Below are positions 15,756 through 21,312 of a stretch of DNA of 21,312 nt, piece after piece. Within the stretch, counting starts at the first letter, position 1. Each line of letters starts with the position of its first letter. A program made the position numbers and the translations under genes. Source of the DNA: Sphingobacterium sp. UBA1575 (lineage in GTDB: Bacteria; Bacteroidota; Bacteroidia; Sphingobacteriales; Sphingobacteriaceae); NCBI GenBank assembly GCA_002322865.1, contig DCOH01000046.1, positions 30,110 to 51,421 on the forward strand, written 5' to 3'. The notes under the pieces were generated by a model. It was not told where the DNA came from, ran no database searches, and worked only from the letters and a program-made list of their open reading frames with translations.

Positions 15756-16847
15756 TTATTCATCCTCAAATTTTGGACTCTCTCTACGGAACATAAACAC
15801 GATCTCCCAATCGCCAGGCTTGAAAATCCTGAAATCCAATCCCATCTCGCCATAGGTCAATGTTCCTCCCATTCCTGTTCGGGAATATTTGAAGACGACC
15901 CGGGCATTGCTGCCGGAATTGTAATCGGTTCGGATACTGGTCAATGGGATCGGATAAGCGACATCATATTGTACATATTCACTGGTCATCTGTTTGTTGA
16001 ACCCATGTACCAATAAGTCCCATTTTGTTTCGTTGAACTTTGCAGGGTTGATGGCACTACTATCTGGATTCAAAAACCTAAACCGCAGACTCTTACCGTT
16101 TCCACCTTCAAACCTTCGGATAAATACCACCAAATCTGTCTGCTTATCATCATTCTTCAAGTTGGTATTCGATTTCGCACCGATGATGTTGCTGAACCAA
16201 GAAGGTTTCAGGTATTCTCTTTTCGAGGGATCCTTTGGGTTTCTAGGATCTGGCGCCACTCCGCCCGTATAGGGATTCATATCATAATCTGGCGAATAAT
16301 CCCGTTGCCGCCAAGGGATCAACTGCAGGTCTTTGATGATCTGAAAGCCTCCGGAATTGGATACCTTAAGGTCAAAGAACCGAACATCTTGGGTCTTCAC
16401 CACTGTATCAGCAGGTCTAGGAGCGACCGTCTCGTTCGTGGAAGATCCGTACATAATGAATCTTCCATAATCGTCCACTTCGAAATATGGTTTTTCCACC
16501 AAATGTCTTTTGGCTTCGATTTCCGCTAAGGATTTCTCCTTACCATCGTATTCGGCGATCCATTCATAGGTCGGGGCTTTTTGGAAAACATCCGTATAAG
16601 GCGTTCCATCACCGTACCGCGGATTGATGATCTCAAACTTCAGGGGCAAGGTGGAGTTATCCAAGAGTAAACCGGTATGTATATTATCCCGACCTATGAT
16701 AGGTTGGATAACTTTGTTCTCGTAAGTAATATTTTCACTGATGAAGTCGCGGTCTGCAGGAAGTTCAAAAGTTTCCTTACAAGCAGCGAAAAGTGAACAA
16801 CTGCCTAACAAGACGCTCATTAATCGTATGGAATTTGATAATTTCAT
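15756..16847 (-). CDS. DUF5007-like lipoprotein
   Basis: A 363-residue lipoprotein with lipobox FAAC (Cys23) followed by KETFELPADRDF. The sequence is beta-rich with no transmembrane span beyond the signal. Recognisable stretches are NPRYGDGTPY, YFEVDDYGRFIMYG, a Pro/Asp-rich loop at about 190-215, and a C-terminal RIFKPGDWEIVFMFRRE. Its length and pattern match, from memory, the DUF5007 family found beside SusCD pairs in Bacteroidota; this is not verified by a search. No catalytic motif is visible. Its place as the fourth gene of the first module, after the FAS1-discoidin gene and 11 nt before the second SusC, suggests an extracellular binding or scaffold subunit. The function is unknown. 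Confidence 0.72.
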   Translation of the reverse strand: MKLSNSIRLMSVLLGSCSLFAACKETFELPADRDFISENITYENKVIQPIIGRDNIHTGLLLDNSTLPLKFEIINPRYGDGTPYTDVFQKAPTYEWIAEYDGKEKSLAEIEAKRHLVEKPYFEVDDYGRFIMYGSSTNETVAPRPADTVVKTQDVRFFDLKVSNSGGFQIIKDLQLIPWRQRDYSPDYDMNPYTGGVAPDPRNPKDPSKREYLKPSWFSNIIGAKSNTNLKNDDKQTDLVVFIRRFEGGNGKSLRFRFLNPDSSAINPAKFNETKWDLLVHGFNKQMTSEYVQYDVAYPIPLTSIRTDYNSGSNARVVFKYSRTGMGGTLTYGEMGLDFRIFKPGDWEIVFMFRRESPKFEDE

Positions 16848-16866
16848 TTTTAGCTATTCAGTTAGG

Positions 16867-17967
16867 TTAATCATGTTTGTTTACACTCCAATCGGCTAAT
16901 TGCATGTCCACTCCAGACCGAACGCGGATTAGGCGTAGTCGGTAGAATTTATAGGCAACGGTATTATTGATGAAGAATACCCGTTGCTGGAATCTAGAAG
17001 TAAATTCCTCCGAATTTCTGGAGTCCAGGGTAGTCCAATCTGTTCCGTTATGTGAAGCCTGTAATTGCCAATCTGCAGGATCCCGTGTTGGATAATCGTT
17101 GGCAGATGTTAAGGTATAGGCATTGGCTACCGTTGGTGAATTCAGCTCTACCTGCATCCACTCTGGGTTGTTCATGGCGCTTATTAAATATTTGGTCTCT
17201 GGGTTTCCATCGAATACATATTTAGAGGCTTCTACCGCATTAGGTCCACCGGAGTTTTCTCTCGACACGCTGAATTTACCACCCACGGTAACAAATAGGT
17301 TTGGTGGAGGCGGGATATAGGTCAATTTGTTCACGAAATCGTTGAAACCAAACACATGGTCAGGAGCCAAAACATGGACAATACCATTGTCTGCTTGGAT
17401 GTTGATGGACTCCGTGGTGGCAGTGACCCAATTCCGGGTAAACTGGCTCCTTTTGGTATCACTATATTGAATGATTACCGGACCACCCTTCAAATAGCCT
17501 GATGAATTGCCGCTGATCACTTTGGCATTCATCGGGTAGCCATTTTTATAATCGAACAGATTGATACCATCTTTTAAGAGCATGGAATCTGTAGGATAAT
17601 AGCCTCTGATCAAATATTGCGACATCATGGTGTCCAGATGTAGGATATCCACATTATTGATGTATTCCAAGGGTTTATCAGCCTTTTTACGGGTATTGTT
17701 CAGGTTCTCCAAGGCTATCTTGAAACTTTGGTTGGTAGGCGCGAACAAGGTAATGTTGTTGGATTCCTTCAATAGTTTCTCCATCTCCGTACGGCCCACC
17801 ACTTTCACCAAGGAATCAAATACGCCATGTTTGCTTAATAGGTAGTCATAGATGGTACCATTGAATTTTATTTTTTGAACCTCTTCATTATAATAACCAG
17901 CATCTTTCGTACAGGCTGTTATAAGGATGATGAAAAGGAAATAAAGGTAATTTGAATTTTTCTTCAT
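16867..17967 (-). CDS. FAS1 + discoidin (F5/8 type C) surface lipoprotein
   Basis: A 366-residue lipoprotein with lipobox ITAC (Cys19), then TKDAGYY. A FAS1 domain occupies about 35-205 (FNGTIYDYLLSKHGVFDSL, ITLFAPTNQSF at 72-82, NGIVHVLAPD at 194-203). A short IPPPPN linker (218-223) joins it to a discoidin domain at about 232-363 with NSGGPNAVEAS, FDGNPETKYLIS, LTSANDYPTRDP, ASHNGTDWTTLD and EEFTSR. The FAS1 half is a paralogue of the 10322-11062 product, and the discoidin half is a paralogue of those at the end of the cluster. The gene therefore unites two folds that the second module carries on separate proteins. It follows SusD by 11 nt. A role in adhesion or glycan binding at the outer surface is inferred. 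Confidence 0.87.
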   Translation of the reverse strand: MKKNSNYLYFLFIILITACTKDAGYYNEEVQKIKFNGTIYDYLLSKHGVFDSLVKVVGRTEMEKLLKESNNITLFAPTNQSFKIALENLNNTRKKADKPLEYINNVDILHLDTMMSQYLIRGYYPTDSMLLKDGINLFDYKNGYPMNAKVISGNSSGYLKGGPVIIQYSDTKRSQFTRNWVTATTESINIQADNGIVHVLAPDHVFGFNDFVNKLTYIPPPPNLFVTVGGKFSVSRENSGGPNAVEASKYVFDGNPETKYLISAMNNPEWMQVELNSPTVANAYTLTSANDYPTRDPADWQLQASHNGTDWTTLDSRNSEEFTSRFQQRVFFINNTVAYKFYRLRLIRVRSGVDMQLADWSVNKHD

Positions 17968-17978
17968 GATGCTTCTGA

Positions 17979-19484
17979 TTATTTCCAGTACTCATTTTGA
18001 ATTAACTTGCTGTTCTGTGCCAATACATCTTTCGCAATTGGCCAATAGATGGCGTTTGCTCGAATCATCTGGTTGATCGGCGAATTGTCATTTTTTAAGC
18101 GACTATATCGAATCAAGTCATACCATCGATGGCCTTCACCCATCAACTCTCTATTCCGTTCATGGAAGATCGCATCCACCAATTCCCCATTTTTCTCAAT
18201 GGAATACTTGGCGAGGCCTCTTCTTTCCCGCAGTGTGTTCAGCAGGTCGATAGCGCCATTGGTTTCGCCCAATACGGCTAAAGATTCCGCACGTAACAAG
18301 TAAATATCCTCCAGGCGCGTAAAGACCGTAGCACTCGAGAATAAGCGGAAAGTGGGGTTGGTTACACCACCAAGGATACACTTGATTTTGCTGAAGATGG
18401 GGTAACGACCATTGAAGTTCCTGAAATAGTTTTCAGAGGTAGGATTCCCCAAAGTATCTGCACTGAATCGTTGGTCATTGGCCTCATTGAAATACTGAAG
18501 GATTTTATCCTTCGGAAGGAACATGTCTGGAATGGTCTTATCCACCACCGGTGTTGCCAAGGTCAATTCTTCAATATGTCCGGTGAAAGAACCTTCCACA
18601 TGGTTGTACACATGTCCGAAGCCCAGTAATTGGTTGCTGTTCTTATCGTAGAAAAAACCATTTGCAGCCGAGAGGGTTTCTGAAGGGATCAATCCCATGC
18701 CTGCTTTGCCGTAATTATCGACAACAAATTTGGAATAGGTTGCTGCATCAGGATAATTGCTCTGCCAAGCGGCCACATGCGCCAATAGGGCATAAGCCGT
18801 TAATTTTCTTGCCAATGCACCGTCCCAGCGAGTCGGTGCTTCATTGTAATAATTTCCGATCTGCTGTGGGTCATTAACAGAATAACGATAAGGAAGATCT
18901 GCAGCGGCAGCTTCCAATTCCTGTTGAACCCAGGCCAAAACCTTGAATTGGTCCTCACGAGGGGCATCGGTAAACTTTCCTTCTTGAGAGGACGTGATCA
19001 AGGGCACATCGCCCCAGATCCGAACCATATAAAAATAGGCAAAGGCCCTTAGAAAGCGAGCTTGCGCTATATCCACCACCATATTGTTGTCGGTATAGCG
19101 TTTATCATTCGCCCGAACCTCCGGTACTCGTTCAATAAAGATATTGGCCGCATTGATAACCGCATAGAATCTCCGCCAGCTTTTAAGGTCTTCCATCACC
19201 CCGTAAGAAGGGGATAGGTTATGGCTACTGATGGCTTTTAGATCTTGACGAATCGGAATGCTGAAATCGCCTGAACGAACTTCGCCATAAAGCCAGTGGG
19301 CATTATGATCATTCAAGGCGGCTTTTGTCAATCCATATACCCCCATCAATGCTGCTCTGGAATCCTCTAATTTTAACCACATGTTCTCTTCAGAAACCAA
19401 GCGACTGGAGTCTATATCCAACATCTTTTTGCAGGATGTTAGGGTTAAAGATGATATCAGGATAATAAATAATAATCTTTTCAT
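17979..19484 (-). CDS. SusD/RagB-type outer-membrane lipoprotein (first SusCD module)
   Basis: A 501-residue SusD homologue with lipobox LTSC (Cys18) and the start KKMLDIDSSRLVSEENMW. Family blocks include AQARFLRAFAYFYMVRIWGD, LEDIYLLRAESLAVLGE, AIDLLNTLRERRGLA and HERNRELMGEGHRWYDLIR, with a C-terminal WPIAKDVLAQNSKLIQNEYW. The core is colinear with the second SusD, but the two sequences are clearly diverged, so the modules probably recognise different ligands or different parts of one ligand. ATG 19484 is 6 nt after the stop of the upstream SusC, as expected for a stoichiometric SusCD pair. Confidence 0.94.
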   Translation of the reverse strand: MKRLLFIILISSLTLTSCKKMLDIDSSRLVSEENMWLKLEDSRAALMGVYGLTKAALNDHNAHWLYGEVRSGDFSIPIRQDLKAISSHNLSPSYGVMEDLKSWRRFYAVINAANIFIERVPEVRANDKRYTDNNMVVDIAQARFLRAFAYFYMVRIWGDVPLITSSQEGKFTDAPREDQFKVLAWVQQELEAAAADLPYRYSVNDPQQIGNYYNEAPTRWDGALARKLTAYALLAHVAAWQSNYPDAATYSKFVVDNYGKAGMGLIPSETLSAANGFFYDKNSNQLLGFGHVYNHVEGSFTGHIEELTLATPVVDKTIPDMFLPKDKILQYFNEANDQRFSADTLGNPTSENYFRNFNGRYPIFSKIKCILGGVTNPTFRLFSSATVFTRLEDIYLLRAESLAVLGETNGAIDLLNTLRERRGLAKYSIEKNGELVDAIFHERNRELMGEGHRWYDLIRYSRLKNDNSPINQMIRANAIYWPIAKDVLAQNSKLIQNEYWK

Positions 19485-19490
19485 AACGGG

Positions 19491-21312
19491 TTATAAATTA
19501 AGTTTGAAGCCTAGAGCAAAGGTTTTCGGCAAAGGAAGCGAATAACCTAAGTCATAACCTAAATAATTAACTAACTCCGGATCGCGACCTGAATAAGGCG
19601 ATAAAGTCAAAAGGTTATTGGCAGACAGATAGATATACAGATCCATTTTCTTGCTGTACTTGCTGCTCAAAACATCCTTCATGTTGTAGCCTAAGGAAAC
19701 CGTCCGCAACTTGACAAAAGATCCATTTTCCAGGAATAGGGATTGATTGACCTGGTAAGGACTCACCGAACTCCATGGATTATAGAGCGGATATTTGCTG
19801 TAATCGCCTCTTTTCTCCCAATAGGTAATCTCTTTGATTGCATCGATCTCCCGAGCATTTTCATTTTCTATGAAATTAAAGCGGTTGGACATTTCCTGGT
19901 TCATGATACTTCTGCCCAGGTTGAAATAAAAATTAAGGTTTAGGTCGAAATTATTATATCGTAGGCTATTGTTCCAGCTACCAGATACTTTAGGGATAAT
20001 GTTTCCTTTCACGATCCGGTCTTCATCATCGATGTTGAAATCACCGTTCTGGTCTTTCCAGATAGGATCTCCAGCTTTTAGATCGATAGCACGATAGGTC
20101 AGTAACTGACCCGACTGCTGTGGAACATCATTATCGGTGAGATAGATCCCTTCGTTCTCCAATAACCAGAAAGCATCCACTCGTTCACCCACTTTTAATA
20201 AGCGGTTGTCCACGGCTACCTCATCTAGTCCATTTGGAAGGGCCAAGATTTTGTTGGTATTAAAACCTAGAATAATTCCTGAATTCCAAGAAAGCTGGCT
20301 TTTGCTGATGATATCCCCACTGATCCCTAAATCTACTCCCATATTGCGCACATCCAATCCACTCTCGTATTGGTATTTATATCCGAATTCTCTTTTGCCG
20401 GGAAGCATGACCAATTGATCTTTGGTATCCCGAACATAGGCATCCAGACTGAACTGAAGCTTGTTTTGTTGAAAACCAAGGTCCATCCCAATATTAACTT
20501 CATTCATATAGCTCCAAGGGATATCGTATCCCACCCAGCCCACTTCATAGGGTCTTACCAAGGCAGCGAAGGCATTGTAGCTAGGAACGATCATGTTTCC
20601 GGTATAGCCTATCTGTGCGGTATAGCTTGGTCCTTGGGAATAATTATCGTACATGTTGTAGATTCCCAAACGGCCAACCGATGCACGAAAATTCAATTGG
20701 CTGATCTGTTCGTTGTCGGCCATGAGGCTGTTCTTCGCATTCCATCCCAAAGATAGGGTAGGCGAAAAGAACCACCGTGCGGTAGGTTGGGCATTCGAGG
20801 ATCCGTCATAGCGAAGCATCAAGGAGGCGGTATAGGTATTATCGTAGGTATAGGATCCTTTACCATACACCGAAATCATATTGTGACGGGTCCTGTCCAG
20901 GAATTTATAGATCAACTGTTTTGGAAATACACTAGAATTCTGATCTCCTCCTAATAAATTGATCTTGATGTAATCATTTACACCTTTAAAGGCATAAGCA
21001 TAATTGTTTTTAAAGACATCCCATGTAAAGGAATTGCCGGCTTCAAAATAGAAATAGTTCGCGTCATTTTCGAAATCATACACCAAGGTGTTATCGATAA
21101 GGATGCGTTGGTTATAGCCGTAATAATTGGAAGCAAAGTTATTGGACTCCAAAATGGTACTCGGGTAGAAAAGATCGCGGTATCCTTCGTTGTAGTCGAT
21201 TCCGAATTTGGTCTTGAACCGTAACCTGTCCACATTGAATTGCAATCCGAAAAATCCGCCCAATAGGTTGTTGAAGTTATTGTCGAAACTTTTATCGAAT
21301 TCGTCCAGGTAT
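19491..21312 (-). CDS. SusC/RagA-type TonB-dependent transporter (first SusCD module), N-terminus outside window
   Basis: The frame is open from the right edge to a stop at 19491, giving about 607 C-terminal residues; the signal peptide, regulatory domain, TonB box and plug are beyond the window. What is visible is outer-membrane barrel of the SusC type: alternating aromatic strands, LMLRYDGSSNAQPTARWFF, WFFSPTLSLGWN, and the late conserved loop AGDPIWKDQNGDFNIDDED. After this come the family blocks LFLENGSFVKLRTVSLGYN and YLSANNLLTLSPYSGRDPE, and a C-terminus FALGFKLNL. Apparent start codons inside the window (for example the TTG at 21263) are internal. It is translated just before its SusD partner (6-nt gap). 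Any promoter and regulator for the whole cluster would lie to the right of the window. Confidence 0.93.
   Translation of the reverse strand, partial: YLDEFDKSFDNNFNNLLGGFFGLQFNVDRLRFKTKFGIDYNEGYRDLFYPSTILESNNFASNYYGYNQRILIDNTLVYDFENDANYFYFEAGNSFTWDVFKNNYAYAFKGVNDYIKINLLGGDQNSSVFPKQLIYKFLDRTRHNMISVYGKGSYTYDNTYTASLMLRYDGSSNAQPTARWFFSPTLSLGWNAKNSLMADNEQISQLNFRASVGRLGIYNMYDNYSQGPSYTAQIGYTGNMIVPSYNAFAALVRPYEVGWVGYDIPWSYMNEVNIGMDLGFQQNKLQFSLDAYVRDTKDQLVMLPGKREFGYKYQYESGLDVRNMGVDLGISGDIISKSQLSWNSGIILGFNTNKILALPNGLDEVAVDNRLLKVGERVDAFWLLENEGIYLTDNDVPQQSGQLLTYRAIDLKAGDPIWKDQNGDFNIDDEDRIVKGNIIPKVSGSWNNSLRYNNFDLNLNFYFNLGRSIMNQEMSNRFNFIENENAREIDAIKEITYWEKRGDYSKYPLYNPWSSVSPYQVNQSLFLENGSFVKLRTVSLGYNMKDVLSSKYSKKMDLYIYLSANNLLTLSPYSGRDPELVNYLGYDLGYSLPLPKTFALGFKLNL

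Noticed and set aside
1..21312. CRISPR arrays, tRNA or rRNA genes, transposases and integrases
   Set aside because: None was seen on either strand; coding genes fill nearly the whole window and no gene-free stretch exceeds about 150 nt.

Overview
The window comes from a Bacteroidota genome, most likely the Sphingobacteriaceae (Sphingobacterium/Pedobacter type). The evidence is two SusC/SusD pairs, many lipoproteins with Bacteroidota-type leaders, an enlarged NusB of about 316 residues, a TAnnTTTG-type promoter, and few recognisable Shine-Dalgarno sequences. The genus is inferred from gene content; no rRNA is present.

Positions 1-4448 are housekeeping. A truncated ABC exporter (half-transporter) reads leftwards from 1434 off the left edge. 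Diverging from it, on the + strand, are a leucine/glutamate-dehydrogenase-family protein, nusB, a DUF1573 lipoprotein and yajC. The spacing of 48, 10 and 23 nt suggests that nusB, DUF1573 and yajC, and perhaps the dehydrogenase, are co-transcribed. The dehydrogenase has Ser85 where the catalytic lysine of leucine dehydrogenase should be. A 16-bp hairpin with T tracts on both strands (4468-4504) separates this block from the next one.

Positions 4518-21312 form one leftward run of 11 genes with gaps of about 20 nt or less, or tiny overlaps. In order of transcription (right to left) they are: SusC-like transporter (5' end outside the window), SusD-like lipoprotein, FAS1 + discoidin lipoprotein, DUF5007-like lipoprotein, a second SusC, a second SusD, FAS1 lipoprotein, IPT/TIG + seven-repeat propeller lipoprotein, alkaline-phosphatase-fold lipoprotein with an inserted LamG-like domain, DUF1735-like + discoidin lipoprotein, and PKD + discoidin lipoprotein.

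This looks like a polysaccharide-utilisation-type locus made of two tandem SusCD modules, but nothing visible is a glycoside hydrolase, polysaccharide lyase, active sulfatase or peptidase. The one enzyme-like fold has lost several of the expected metal ligands. All accessory products look like surface lipoproteins built from binding or adhesion folds. The simplest reading is a surface apparatus that captures and imports a large ligand, with any degrading enzymes and the regulator encoded elsewhere, possibly just right of the window. The ligand cannot be named from the sequence. This cluster is the best candidate here for an undescribed system.
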